Source: Woeseia oceani
GTDB lineage: Bacteria > Pseudomonadota > Gammaproteobacteria > Steroidobacterales > Woeseiaceae
DNA length: 64,000 nucleotides
Direction: 5' to 3'
NCBI RefSeq assembly: GCF_001677435.1
Contig: NZ_CP016268.1
Location: 1,787,001 to 1,851,000, forward strand
In this document: piece by piece, positions 17,725 to 27,449 of the stretch
Position numbering within the stretch: the stretch's first letter is position 1
Layout: the number at the start of each line of letters is the position of its first letter
Program-made: the position numbers and the translations under genes
The notes under the pieces: generated by a model
What the model was told of the DNA's origin: nothing
Database searches by the model: none
What the model saw: only the letters and a program-made list of their open reading frames with translations

Positions 17725-18558
17725 ATGCAAACGCTGGATGTGTTTCAGTCACTGTGGGCGATGGAGCAACGTCATCCACGAAAACCTGAGCCAGCTGCAG
17801 AGGAGAACCTGGCCCGTATTGGCGAAGCCGGCTACAAGGGAGTGTGTCTGGATCCAAGCGTAGCGGAAATACCCGAAACGCGGGCATTGCTGCCACTGCT
17901 GCGAAAGTACGACTTGCAGTGCATGCTCAATGTCTTCCCGCATACGGTGGCTGAATTGCGGCCTTTGCTGGAACTCGCCGACGAAATGCAAGCAGAACTT
18001 GTCAATATCATAGGCGGCGTCATGCCGCTCGCGGTGGAGGATGCGGTGCCGGTTGCCGAACGCTGGTTACGCATGAGTGACGATTTCAGTTTTCCGGTGC
18101 TGTTTGAAACCCACCGGGATTCATTACTGAACGATCTTTTCTATACCTTGCAACTCATCGAGCGCGTACCGGAAATGCGCTTGTGTGCTGACTTGTCGCA
18201 CTTCGTCGTCAATCGGGAAATGCGCCTGCCATTGCGGGAAGAGGATCGCGGTTACATGAGCACGATCCTGAGTCGCTCCGACTGCTTTCAGGGCAGAATT
18301 GCGAACCGTGAGCAGGTGCAGATTCAAACCGGCTTCCCGCAGCATCAGGCGTGGGTCCAACAGTTCCGGGATTGGTGGGCTGAAGGCATGCGCCATTGGC
18401 GTGCGCGGAATGCCGCCGATGCACGCTTGATTTTTCTTTGCGAACTTGGACCGCCACCGTATGCAATGACTGACGCCGCGCAGAACGAGTTGTCTGATCG
18501 CTGGGAAGAGGCCGGTATTATACGCGGTTGGGCCGAGGCCGCCTGGGCCGCAAAATAG
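17725..18558 (+). CDS. Xylose-isomerase-like TIM-barrel protein
   Basis: The 277-residue protein belongs to the sugar-phosphate isomerase/AP endonuclease-2 barrel group. Candidate metal ligands occur at strand ends: Glu in LFETHRD, Asp and His in CADLSHF, and a late Glu in LCELGPPPY. Such proteins isomerise or epimerise sugars, inositols or hydroxypyruvate-type substrates; the substrate here is not clear. GGGAG eight bases before ATG 17725 supports this start over the out-of-frame ATG at 17721. It is transcribed away from the peptidase-hydrolase gene. Confidence 0.75.
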   Translation: MQTLDVFQSLWAMEQRHPRKPEPAAEENLARIGEAGYKGVCLDPSVAEIPETRALLPLLRKYDLQCMLNVFPHTVAELRPLLELADEMQAELVNIIGGVMPLAVEDAVPVAERWLRMSDDFSFPVLFETHRDSLLNDLFYTLQLIERVPEMRLCADLSHFVVNREMRLPLREEDRGYMSTILSRSDCFQGRIANREQVQIQTGFPQHQAWVQQFRDWWAEGMRHWRARNAADARLIFLCELGPPPYAMTDAAQNELSDRWEEAGIIRGWAEAAWAAK

Positions 18559-18622
18559 ATCGATCGACCGGTTTTGGCCGCAGTTTCGTCTAACGACAAT
18601 ACAGTCGGCAAAAGGCGGGACG

Positions 18623-19339
18623 ATGAGGGCTATAGCGGGTTTTGGCTGGCATCAAATTCAATCGAGCACAGCCTTCGAAATTCTCATACGCGGCCTGCGG
18701 CGACTCCAGTGGCAGGATGGGTCTTTGTGCCCGGAGCTCAAGCTGAACACCATCGACCTCCACGGCTGGGTCCTGTATCCCGCCGCGCTGTCGCCACGGA
18801 GCGTGGCCTATACAATCGGGGTCGGCGACGACATTTGTTTCGAACTCGCGATGATCAGACAATTTGAGGCCGAGGTGCACGCGTTCGACGCTACGCCGGA
18901 GGTGGCGACCTGGATAGCTAGCAAGGAACTACCGGACAGCTACAACTTCCACGGTTGGGCCGCTGCCGGCCGTGACGGCAATGTCAATTTGCGACGGTGG
19001 CCTGGTGAGTGCCACCCGGCAAGTCACTGCGGAAGCCCATTGAGCAGCAAACACGAGGTGCAGGCTATACCTGCCTACAGCTTGAAGACACTGATGAAGA
19101 AGTTGCGACACGCACACGTCGATTTGCTCAAAATCAATATCGACAATGCCGGGTCTACAGTGCTGGACGAACTGGTACGTACTGACATTCGCCCCGGACA
19201 GTTGCTGCTGGGCTTTCGGCATTGCGAGTCCTCGCTGAAAGATGAAGTTATTGCGGCAACCGTTCAGCGCCTGCGAAAGATTGGCTACCGCATTTTTTCC
19301 GTATCCAAATCGGGGCAGGAGATTTCGTTGCTGTTTTGA
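18623..19339 (+). CDS. FkbM-like methyltransferase domain protein
   Basis: The 238-residue protein has a Rossmann-like SAM-binding pattern of the FkbM type: YTIGVGDDICFELAMI (motif I; the usual motif is G-x-G-x-D), then EVHAFDATPE (motif II acidic residue). The later DLLKINIDNAG segment matches the family's LLKIDIEG strand, with Asn replacing Glu. FkbM proteins O-methylate sugars or other small molecules. Motif changes leave activity uncertain. It follows the TIM-barrel gene by 64 bp and may be co-transcribed. Confidence 0.7.
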   Translation: MRAIAGFGWHQIQSSTAFEILIRGLRRLQWQDGSLCPELKLNTIDLHGWVLYPAALSPRSVAYTIGVGDDICFELAMIRQFEAEVHAFDATPEVATWIASKELPDSYNFHGWAAAGRDGNVNLRRWPGECHPASHCGSPLSSKHEVQAIPAYSLKTLMKKLRHAHVDLLKINIDNAGSTVLDELVRTDIRPGQLLLGFRHCESSLKDEVIAATVQRLRKIGYRIFSVSKSGQEISLLF

Positions 19340-19411
19340 ACCGCTCGGCTGGACAGCGTGCGGGACCTGAACCGGTTTGTCGGCGGCCGGCCTGCGGCAT
19401 CAACAGGGCAC

Positions 19412-21157
19412 TCAGTGTTCTGCAGCCTGTGCCTTGATCCATTCAGCCACTATTTCCTCCAGTACCGCGATCGGGAGTGAGCCATTGCCGACCACGACGT
19501 CGTGGAAACGGCGAATGTCGAAGCGAGTGCCCAATGCCTGCTCCGCTTGCTGACGCAACGCGCGAATGCGCAGTTCGCCGATCTTGTACGAGGTGGCCTG
19601 AGCAGGCCAGGTAATGTAGCGATCAACTTCATTTTCGATTTCGCTACGGGTGAGACCGGTATTTTTCAGCATGAAGTCGATGGCCTGCAGGCGGTTCCAG
19701 CCGAACATGTGCAGACCGGTGTCGACAACCAGCCGTGTGGCACGCCAGGCTTCGTAAGAAAGGCGGCCGAAATTGTCGTAGGGGTCCGTGTACATACCCA
19801 TCTCCAGCCCCAATCGCTCGGAATACAAACCCCAGCCTTCGCCAAAAGCCGAGTGGTAGATGGAACGGCGAAACGCCGGCAGGTCCAGTTCGAGGGCAAG
19901 CGCGCTCTGTAGATGGTGCCCCGGCACGGCTTCGTGCAGCGTCAGTGCTGTCAGAGCGTACAGCGGTGCGGCGCGCAAGTCGGTGGTGTCGATGAAATAC
20001 GTGCCCGGCGTGGTCCCGTCTCCGGTTGCCGCAACATAGTAGGCACCACGGCCCGGGTTGCTCTTGATGTTATAAGTCCCGCGCGGCAGCCGGGTGAAGA
20101 AGCGGGGTAACTCGCCTTCGGCTGTTTTTGCGATGAGTGCAGCGTTGCCCAGGAGTGCCTTCTCACTACCTGCATAGAATTCCGGCGCGTTTCGCAGATG
20201 TTCGAAAAAGTCGCGCAAGCCGCCGGCGAAGCCAAGCTGTGAGCGGACGGCTTCCATCTCGTCGCGAATACGGGCGAGTTCGGCCATACCCAGCTCATGG
20301 ATATCGGCCGGCGTCATGGACGTTGTTGTGAAATAGCGCAACAAATACTCGTAGTACTCCCGGCCGCGGTGCACGTTGATAATTCCGGCGCTTTTCCGGC
20401 AATGTGGAATGTATTCATTGTTGAACACCTCCAGCAGGTCGCGGAAGCCGGGCATGATGCTGTCGCGAATCAATTCCGCGCCACGGGCGGCAAAGCGCTG
20501 TCGGTCATCCTCGGTGATCGCGGCCGGGAAACGCGTGAAAGGCGCGAACAGGGGGCTGTCTTCGGGGGTGGCCACTATGAGTTGTGAAATCGTCATGTCG
20601 TAGCCAGACATGGCCTCGCAATGCTGGGCGTATCCGCGCTGCGCAGCGTCCCGGAGCAACTTCAGGTGTTCCGCGTTGTAGCGTGGAAAGTCAGCGAGAC
20701 TGACAAGATAACGTTCGTAGTCTTGGCTGGTAATGAACGCCATGTTGGCTGGGGCATTTACAAAGTAAGTGTGATAACCAAACAGCGCATTGACGGGGAA
20801 ATAGCGGTCCGGTTGTTCGTAACTGTCGCGCTCCGTCATGCGCTCGTAGCGGAATACCCGGTAGGAAATCCGGTCCTGGCCAGTCAGGCTGTCGAGGTCA
20901 ATGCGATTGAGGCGATCGAGGACTGATTCATTGTAAGCCTGGCGGCGCGAGTAGGCGTCAGCGGAGAAAGAGGGTAACGCGCCGTTCATGCGAAAGGCAT
21001 CGGGATCACTGCGAAAATAGACCTGCTCGCGCTGGGTTGTTGCCCAGTGTTCATCAAGCAGGACGTGAAAATCATCGGCAGGCGCTGCGGCCGTCGTGTT
21101 CGCGTGAATGGCTGCTGTGAACAGCACGAGCAAAGTAAAGCGCGATATCTGTTGCAT
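19412..21157 (-). CDS. Secreted DUF885 family protein (putative metallopeptidase)
   Basis: The 581-residue protein has a Sec signal peptide (about 1-25, ending near AAA). Its hallmark is HEAVPGHHLQ at 408-417, a variant zinc-peptidase motif embedded in a helical DUF885 domain. Members are probably periplasmic carboxypeptidase- or M32-like enzymes. The length matches the family. It converges on the FkbM-like gene and diverges from the NERD gene, so it is likely a single-gene transcript. Confidence 0.88.
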   Translation of the reverse strand: MQQISRFTLLVLFTAAIHANTTAAAPADDFHVLLDEHWATTQREQVYFRSDPDAFRMNGALPSFSADAYSRRQAYNESVLDRLNRIDLDSLTGQDRISYRVFRYERMTERDSYEQPDRYFPVNALFGYHTYFVNAPANMAFITSQDYERYLVSLADFPRYNAEHLKLLRDAAQRGYAQHCEAMSGYDMTISQLIVATPEDSPLFAPFTRFPAAITEDDRQRFAARGAELIRDSIMPGFRDLLEVFNNEYIPHCRKSAGIINVHRGREYYEYLLRYFTTTSMTPADIHELGMAELARIRDEMEAVRSQLGFAGGLRDFFEHLRNAPEFYAGSEKALLGNAALIAKTAEGELPRFFTRLPRGTYNIKSNPGRGAYYVAATGDGTTPGTYFIDTTDLRAAPLYALTALTLHEAVPGHHLQSALALELDLPAFRRSIYHSAFGEGWGLYSERLGLEMGMYTDPYDNFGRLSYEAWRATRLVVDTGLHMFGWNRLQAIDFMLKNTGLTRSEIENEVDRYITWPAQATSYKIGELRIRALRQQAEQALGTRFDIRRFHDVVVGNGSLPIAVLEEIVAEWIKAQAAEH

Positions 21158-21335
21158 AGGTCAGATTTCCATGGCGAGCCGGCTACGGAACTTTAGCCCA
21201 ATCGGGGCGTAAAGCGGAATCGGCGCTTGGTGGCGGGTAATTTCCGTGCTCCTGGCGTGAACTTGTGACGCAGCGCGCAGACGATGGTGGACGGCGCCCT
21301 AGAATTGGCCTATTCCGGCAACCGGTCCGTCCCCC

Positions 21336-22109
21336 ATGCACGCCAAGACCCAAGTACAGGCCAAACCGCAGGCGCCCGGTATCGAGGTCAAGCCCAAGCA
21401 GGTTTCACACTTTGGGATCCTCTTCGAGAAAGTGGCGCCACTCTATACGTTGCTGCTGGTGCTGTGGGCCGTGGCCTTGATCGAATGGCTATGGGCCTGG
21501 AAGATCGCGATACCCGATCCGATCTACGTTACCTTGCTGGCCGCCGCGATGACCGTGTACGTGGCCGTTCGGACCTGGTCAGACTGGAACCACCTTATCG
21601 CGCTACGCAACCGACTGAATGAACAGTCGACGGTACGTGAGTTCCTTGATGGCCTGCGCGGCCTTGGGTATCGGGTGCTCCACAACATTCCCGGTGATAG
21701 TGGCAATATCGATCACGTCATCTTCTCCACCCACGGTGTTTTTGGTATTCAGGTGGTGGACCGTCGCAAAACAGCCGACAGTGATAACCGGATACGTTAT
21801 GACGGTGCCGCTGTATCGTTGAATGGTGGCCCCTACGATTCGAGCGTCATCGATTTTGCCAATGCACGTTCGAAGCAATTGCAGCGCCTGATTCGGGAAT
21901 GCACAGGTGCCGAGCTGCCGGTGAAGGCTGTGCTGTTATTTCCCGGCTGGACCGTGGAATCGGCTGAAAGCCAGAATCAGGCCAGTGTGTGGGTACTTAG
22001 TCCGAAGGCCTTGCCGATGTGGATAAAGAACACGCCGGAATCGATGGGCGGGCGAGAAGTCCGGCACACGGCGACCGAGCTTTCCGCTTACCTGGCCAAC
22101 TACGAATAG
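21336..22109 (+). CDS. Membrane-anchored NERD domain protein
   Basis: The 257-residue protein has two membrane segments (about 35-58 and 63-80) followed by a NERD domain. The nuclease-like core is visible as GYRVLHNIPGDSGNIDHVIF and GVFGIQVVDRRK, matching the ID-x-hydrophobic and (E/D)-x-K type pattern, although the usual Glu is replaced in this stretch. Substrate and role are unknown. It starts about 180 bp from the divergent DUF885 gene. Confidence 0.75.
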   Translation: MHAKTQVQAKPQAPGIEVKPKQVSHFGILFEKVAPLYTLLLVLWAVALIEWLWAWKIAIPDPIYVTLLAAAMTVYVAVRTWSDWNHLIALRNRLNEQSTVREFLDGLRGLGYRVLHNIPGDSGNIDHVIFSTHGVFGIQVVDRRKTADSDNRIRYDGAAVSLNGGPYDSSVIDFANARSKQLQRLIRECTGAELPVKAVLLFPGWTVESAESQNQASVWVLSPKALPMWIKNTPESMGGREVRHTATELSAYLANYE

Positions 22110-22122
22110 GCGACGGGCATTT

Positions 22123-22779
22123 CTAAGCCTGGACGGCGGGCAATACGTAACGAACGACAGCGATAAAGTGGCAGGCGCCGCCAGCCAGCACGAACAAGTG
22201 CCAGATTGTATGGTGATAGCTCATGCGCCGTGCCACGTAAAAAGCAGCGCCGACCGTATAGGCGATACCACCAGCGATCAGCCAGGTCATGCCTTCGGCA
22301 CCGATTGCCCCGGCAATTTTCGGGCTCGCCAATACGACCAGCCAGCCCATCAACAGATACCCGGCCAGTGACAGCCTGGGATAGCGGTGCCGGAACCAGA
22401 GCTTGCCAATAATGCCCGCCGTCGCAAGTGTCCAGATGGCAGCAAACAGCCACCATCCTGTTGTGTCCCGCATAGAGACCAGCAGGAAGGGGGTATAGGT
22501 GCCGGCGATCAGAATGTAAATTGCACAATGGTCGATCAGTTTGTACACGTGGGTATGCTTCGATGCATGCAGTGCGTGATACAGCGTCGATGCGAGAAAC
22601 AGTGCAATCAGGCTGACGCCGTAAACAAGACTCGCAGCGATGCGCCATGGGTCGTCCATGCCAATCGACAGGTACAGCATCCAGCTCAGGCCAGCAATGC
22701 TCAGGAGCACGCCGGCACCGTGACTGCTGGCGTGCAGTAGCTCTTCGAACGATGTGTACCGTGCAGGGCTGATCGACAT
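22123..22779 (-). CDS. Hemolysin III/PAQR-like membrane protein
   Basis: The 218-residue inner-membrane protein has seven predicted membrane segments. It carries the family's metal-site residues: the early LLHASSHGAG, then STLYHALHAS and the late SYHHTIWHLFVL motif. Bacterial members resemble eukaryotic PAQR receptors, and their role is poorly defined. I chose ATG 22779 because the signature ELLHASSHG then lies near the N-terminus; the longer frame to 22884 adds a basic stretch without homology. Confidence 0.85.
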   Translation of the reverse strand: MSISPARYTSFEELLHASSHGAGVLLSIAGLSWMLYLSIGMDDPWRIAASLVYGVSLIALFLASTLYHALHASKHTHVYKLIDHCAIYILIAGTYTPFLLVSMRDTTGWWLFAAIWTLATAGIIGKLWFRHRYPRLSLAGYLLMGWLVVLASPKIAGAIGAEGMTWLIAGGIAYTVGAAFYVARRMSYHHTIWHLFVLAGGACHFIAVVRYVLPAVQA

Positions 22780-22902
22780 GGCCAGGGTCCGGCGAATACG
22801 GCGGGGAACTGAGCCACAGACTAGCACGGTAACGGACCTGTGGCTGGTCCACTTGCCGGTAATAGCGTGGCAGAATGGCGGCACACTGTCCCTGGATACC
22901 TG

Positions 22903-24519
22903 ATGAATATGAACCGTTCCGCACGGCTGTTATGGCCCCTGATGATCCTCCACACGTCGGCGTTTGCACTCGACGTGACCTCGCGAATCGATGCAGTGGC
23001 GGTGTACCCCTCCGGAGCGGTGGTCACACGCGTGGCAAGTGTTGCCTTGCCTGCCGGCACCTCAACGATCCGGCTGACCGGACTCGTCAATGATCTGGAC
23101 CCTGAGCAGATACGACTGCAGGCAGTGGCCGCAAACGTGGAACTGGGTCAGATCCGGATTGACAGGGAAGAGCAGCGCGACGCGTTCAACGCAGAGATTG
23201 ACAGTCTCAATACGGAGATTGCCGCGCTGCAGGAGCGGATCGCCAGTATTGACGATGCGGTCAAAAGCGCCGAATTGCGCTTGAAATTTCTCGACGGTCT
23301 GGCAGCGGGGTATTCGAAAGAGGCGTGGCATGGCAGTGCTCAGGGAACGGCCGACATCAACAGCTGGCGACAGGCATTGGCGTTACTGGAGTCAGCATCG
23401 GGCGACGCGTATGCGACCGTTCGTGAGCAAAAAGCGGCTCGTACGGCTGCTGAACGCGAACTGTCCCTGTTGCAGCGGAATCTGGCAAGCAAGCGCGGCG
23501 GCGCGCTGAGCTCGACTGTACTCGAAGTTTCCCTGCGTGCAGCCAGCGCCACATCGACGGAATTGCGCCTGGACTACTTTCAGGACGATGCAAGCTGGCG
23601 GTCGCAATATGAAGCCCGGCTCGACAGCAATGCCGGCACCTTGCGCCTGACTCAGCAGGCGGTCATTGAACAAGGCACTGACGAATCGTGGAGCAACGTT
23701 ATGTTGTCATTGTCTACCAGTGATCCGTCAGGCGATCTTGAGCCGGGTAGCCTGGACCCGGAGTTCCTGGATATCTACGAGCCACCCGCGCCATCCGCGC
23801 CCGCCAGAAGTCGTTTGCAACAACTCGGAGCCATGGCGGATTCCATGGAAGAAATGCTCGTTGCCAGCGAGAAAGTTACCTCACGCGTGGGCAACTACGC
23901 TGTGACTTACGACGTACCGGGGCGTGTCAGTGTTTCCAACAACAGCGACGAGACGCAGTCGTTTGATGTGACGGCGTTCGATACCGCTGTGAAGCTGGTA
24001 ACACGCATAGTGCCGCGTAACGGCGATCAAGCTTATCTTGCAGCGCGCTTTCTCTACGATGGCAGCGTTCCCCTCTACGAAAGCGGCTTGCGTGTCTACG
24101 TAGACGGTGCCTATGCGGGTGCGAGCACGATGCCGACAGCACTACCGCAAACCGAGGTGACAGTGCCAATGGGTCAGGATCGGCGCGTCGAAGTGAAAGT
24201 CGTCGATCAGGGCGATGTCACAGGTCGTGGCGGCATCGTCAGCCGCCGAAAAACAGAAACGACGAACTACATCTTTGAGATAGCCAATCGCCGCCAGTCG
24301 GAAACATTGGTTGAAGTGGTCGACCGCTACCCGGTGCCGCGCAATAAAGATATTGAAGTCGACGTAGCACGTAATTCGACAGCGCCAACGGAAACCAGTT
24401 TTAACGATCAGCCGGGTGTCATTCTGTGGCGCAAGGCGCTAGAGCCGAATGAAAGTTGGCGGATTCAGCATCAGTACACGGTCACTTACCCCGCCGACAA
24501 GGTTCTATCGCGACAGTGA
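22903..24519 (+). CDS. MuiA-like secreted protein (DUF4140/DUF4139)
   Basis: The 538-residue protein has a signal peptide (SARLLWPLMILHTSAFA) and starts its mature part with a SRIDAVAVYPSGAVVTR strand, typical of the DUF4140 region of mucoidy-inhibitor MuiA homologues. A coiled coil runs over about residues 85-125 and 170-205. A beta-rich DUF4139 region fills the rest, ending in LEPNESWRIQHQYTVTYP. The role is unknown in this family beyond the mucoidy phenotype. ATG 22903 and 22909 are both possible. Confidence 0.82.
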   Translation: MNMNRSARLLWPLMILHTSAFALDVTSRIDAVAVYPSGAVVTRVASVALPAGTSTIRLTGLVNDLDPEQIRLQAVAANVELGQIRIDREEQRDAFNAEIDSLNTEIAALQERIASIDDAVKSAELRLKFLDGLAAGYSKEAWHGSAQGTADINSWRQALALLESASGDAYATVREQKAARTAAERELSLLQRNLASKRGGALSSTVLEVSLRAASATSTELRLDYFQDDASWRSQYEARLDSNAGTLRLTQQAVIEQGTDESWSNVMLSLSTSDPSGDLEPGSLDPEFLDIYEPPAPSAPARSRLQQLGAMADSMEEMLVASEKVTSRVGNYAVTYDVPGRVSVSNNSDETQSFDVTAFDTAVKLVTRIVPRNGDQAYLAARFLYDGSVPLYESGLRVYVDGAYAGASTMPTALPQTEVTVPMGQDRRVEVKVVDQGDVTGRGGIVSRRKTETTNYIFEIANRRQSETLVEVVDRYPVPRNKDIEVDVARNSTAPTETSFNDQPGVILWRKALEPNESWRIQHQYTVTYPADKVLSRQ

Positions 24520-24925
24520 TAGCCCGCGCGAACGGAAGTGCCCGGGTGATCTTGGCTGGAAGCAACGATGCTTTGCGCCTATCCCTGCCGGCAGCCGCCT
24601 GTAAGCGCGCCCTTCTGCGCGGCGCTGATGTCACGCGATTCATACGCAGGTTGCCGTGAGCCAGGCATCGATGAAGGGTATTTTCCATGCCGCTATCGGT
24701 GGCTGACAATGCGAGAGCCGGTGTTAGGGGAAGACGGGTTCGCGTTCGTCCGCTGTTAATGTTAATTGCACAGGGTTGTGCATAATCAAGAACAACATGG
24801 GCGATTCATTCAAGCGACCAATAAGCCTCAATCACTTGTCGTTGCAGAAACCGGGGTGGTCCGGTGTTGTAATGTACTTCCGGACGATGCTGGTTTAGGG
24901 TGTCGGCCGTCAATCGAAGAGGTTT
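24520..24925. promoter_or_regulatory. Intergenic region with a palindrome before the MFS gene
   Basis: No gene is supported in these 406 bp. A 6-bp palindrome TGCACA-N4-TGTGCA lies at 24767-24782 and runs into CATAAT (24781-24786), which could be a -10 box. This arrangement fits an operator over a promoter for the transporter gene 140 bp downstream. No regulator gene is adjacent. Confidence 0.35.
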
Positions 24926-26149
24926 ATGAATCCCAGCAATCTTCAAGGTGAATGGCGTTGGCTCGGTAGTGGCTTTCTGCTCATGTGGTTCTCAGGGTTT
25001 GGCCAGACCTATTACATTGCTATTTTCGCGGGCCAGCTGAAATCCACTATTCACCTGACAGACGGCGGGTTTGGCAGCCTGTACAGCGTAGCGACACTGG
25101 GTAGCGCGGCGTTATTGGCGTGGGCGGGCAAGTTCGCTGACGACATCAGCGTCCGCTGGCTGGGGGCCGCCGTTTTAGGTGGCCTTGCAGTTACGTCGAT
25201 CGGCATGGCAAACGTCAACTCCCCTCTGATTCTCGGTCTGGTCTTTTTCGGTTTGCGGTTCTTTGGCCAGGGCATGTGCACTCACGTAGCGATGACCGCT
25301 ATGGGTCGATGGTTCAACCAGAAGCGGGGCCAGGCGGTATCTATCGCGGGTCTCGGCCTGCCGTTTAGCGAAGGACTGCTGCCCCTGTTCGCCGTCGGCA
25401 TGATCAGTCTGGTTGGTTGGCGGAATACCTGGTTGGTATCGGCGGCGTTGCTCGTCGCGGTCGGTATTCCCGTTTTAATAACACTGTTAAAACACGAACG
25501 TCATCCAACCCGCGGTCCGTTAGCCAAGGAACACGATTCACGGGTCCCAGACCGACATCATTGGACGCGTACAGAGGTTTTGCGGAATCCCACATTTTAC
25601 CTGCTGATGCCGATCACGCTGGCGGTGCCGTTTATTCTTACCGGGATTTTCATCAATCAGGTTCCAGTAGCGGAAATCAAAGGGTGGGATCTGTCACTTT
25701 TCGCCGCCAGTTTTCCATTGCTCGCAATTGCACACGTAGTCGCGGCACTGGCTACGGGGAAACTTGTAGACCGTTTCAGCGCCCGACACCTGCTTGCTGT
25801 AAGTCTGACGCCGTTAGCTTTGGGGGCAGCGATCCTTGTGTACGCAACGGATCCATTGGCATTACCGGTTCTGATGATGGTGCTTGGTATCAATCTGGGC
25901 ATGTCGTCAACGACGCATGGGGCCTTGTGGGCAGAGTTGTACGGAATTGATAACCTTGGTTCGATACGTTCGATCATTACTGCAGTCACGGTTTTTGCGA
26001 CTGCGGTCGCACCCGGGCTAATCGGGATGCTGATGGATCACGGTGTGGCACTGGAGTTTCAGCTTCAGGTGATGGCGCTTTACTGCATAACAGCGTCACT
26101 GCTGGCATACGGGCTCAGGCCGGCACTTGATCGAATTGCAGCGAGTTAG
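24926..26149 (+). CDS. MFS transporter
   Basis: The 407-residue inner-membrane protein has about 12 predicted membrane segments. The first opens with GFLLMWFSGFGQTYYIAIFA. A GRWFNQKRGQAVSIA segment matches the loop of NarK/oxalate-formate-like carriers, with WFNxKRG being typical. A longer central hydrophilic loop lies at about residues 192-215. The substrate is not identified. AAGAGG just upstream of ATG 24926 serves as ribosome site, although the spacing is short. Confidence 0.88.
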   Translation: MNPSNLQGEWRWLGSGFLLMWFSGFGQTYYIAIFAGQLKSTIHLTDGGFGSLYSVATLGSAALLAWAGKFADDISVRWLGAAVLGGLAVTSIGMANVNSPLILGLVFFGLRFFGQGMCTHVAMTAMGRWFNQKRGQAVSIAGLGLPFSEGLLPLFAVGMISLVGWRNTWLVSAALLVAVGIPVLITLLKHERHPTRGPLAKEHDSRVPDRHHWTRTEVLRNPTFYLLMPITLAVPFILTGIFINQVPVAEIKGWDLSLFAASFPLLAIAHVVAALATGKLVDRFSARHLLAVSLTPLALGAAILVYATDPLALPVLMMVLGINLGMSSTTHGALWAELYGIDNLGSIRSIITAVTVFATAVAPGLIGMLMDHGVALEFQLQVMALYCITASLLAYGLRPALDRIAAS

Positions 26150-26186
26150 CGGCAGTTGTCAGACGTTCATCGACAGAGGGTTCGTG

Positions 26187-26660
26187 TTGCACAAGATTGC
26201 TCTATTTGCCGACGTACAGAATATTTACTACACAACCAGACAATCGTTCGGTAGGCAATTTGACTACCGGGCATTGTGGGAACGTGTCGGCGCGCAAGGC
26301 GACATTGTTGCGGCGACGGCGTACGCGATTGATCGCGGCGATGACAAGCAACGCAAGTTCCAGGATGCACTGCGCAGTATTGGCTTTGAAGTGAAACTCA
26401 AACCGTTTATCCAGCGTCGCGACGGTTCTGCAAAGGGCGACTGGGACGTTGGGATTGCCATTGACGTGATGGAAACCGCGCCGACCGTGGACACCGTTGT
26501 ATTGCTTTCAGGCGATGGCGACTTCGATCTGTTGCTGGAGAGGGTTCGCAAGAACTACGGCGTCAAAGCCGAGGTATATAGCGTGCCTGCATTGACGGCG
26601 AATTCACTGATTGAACATGCCAGTACCTGGCACGCGATCGACAGGACTCTGTTGATCTAG
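26187..26660 (+). CDS. NYN domain (LabA/DUF88) putative ribonuclease
   Basis: The 157-residue protein has a PIN-like NYN fold with the conserved acids in order: FADVQNIYY, KGDWDVGIAIDVM, and LSGDGDFDLLL. Such proteins are metal-dependent RNases or RNA-binding proteins. I chose TTG 26187 because AGAGGG at 26175-26180 has normal spacing to it and the fold begins there; GTG 26184 is the alternative, and 26127 would overlap the MFS gene. Its stop overlaps the convergent YceH gene by 4 bp. Confidence 0.85.
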   Translation: MHKIALFADVQNIYYTTRQSFGRQFDYRALWERVGAQGDIVAATAYAIDRGDDKQRKFQDALRSIGFEVKLKPFIQRRDGSAKGDWDVGIAIDVMETAPTVDTVVLLSGDGDFDLLLERVRKNYGVKAEVYSVPALTANSLIEHASTWHAIDRTLLI

Positions 26661-27307
26661 TCATCCTTGCCAAGCATCGAACGAAGTTCCGCGACCTGAA
26701 TTTCCAGTTGCTCGACCCGTTGCTCCAGGTCTGAAGTACTGCGGCGCGCGGGCGTCGGACTGGCCTCGGTCTTGCGCGCATGCGCATCCATGTCGATCTC
26801 GCCGGACAGCAGGTGCATGTACTCCGAATCTTTGCGGCCGGGTGTGCGCGGCAACTTTACGACCAGAGGGCCGCGTTCGTGCTCCAGCAATGATGTCAAG
26901 GTGGCCACAACGGCAGAATTGTCCTCGAACTCGTGCAGTCGCCGGCAATGAGTTCGTAGTTCCCCCGGTGTTTGTGCGCCGCGCAACAGCAATGCGCAGA
27001 CCACGGCCAACTGAGCGTCGTCAAAATGGAAGTCACTGTAGCGGGTATTGCAAAAGCGTTGCGAGTACTTCTCGATATTGCTTTTGAAGTTCTCGTCGAT
27101 ACGCAGCAGGCTCTTTCCGTCCAGCAGGCGTGTAGCTCGCTGCACTTCACCTTTGTTCAGATTCATTGTCGGGTTGCGCCCCGACTTCTGATTGCAGGCA
27201 TTCGTCAGCCCGTTGAGCGACAGCGGGTATTGATCCGGCGTAACGATGGATTTTTCAATCAGGCAGCCAATGATGCGGGCTTCTACAGCGTCTAATTTGA
27301 GCGGCAC
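26657..27307 (-). CDS. YceH family protein (DUF480)
   Basis: The 216-residue protein matches the YceH family from its first residues (LDAVEARIIGCLIEKSIVTPDQYPLSLN), through the CNQKSGRNP motif and the LLRGAQTPGELR helix. The fold is two winged-helix domains; no function is established. A C-terminal coiled coil (about 188-212) is present in many members. The 3' end overlaps the NYN gene. Confidence 0.92.
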   Translation of the reverse strand: MPLKLDAVEARIIGCLIEKSIVTPDQYPLSLNGLTNACNQKSGRNPTMNLNKGEVQRATRLLDGKSLLRIDENFKSNIEKYSQRFCNTRYSDFHFDDAQLAVVCALLLRGAQTPGELRTHCRRLHEFEDNSAVVATLTSLLEHERGPLVVKLPRTPGRKDSEYMHLLSGEIDMDAHARKTEASPTPARRSTSDLEQRVEQLEIQVAELRSMLGKDD

Positions 27308-27449
27308 AGCGGGAACCTCAACGTGTTGCAGACTGCGGACTATAAGCGTTCTGGCGCAGTCCGGGGCGACTTTCTGGAAACAGCTCGACGGACCCGGCGG
27401 GCCGCAGGTGCCGGCTTGCCGGAAAACAGTGCATTAGCCCTCCTTCCGT

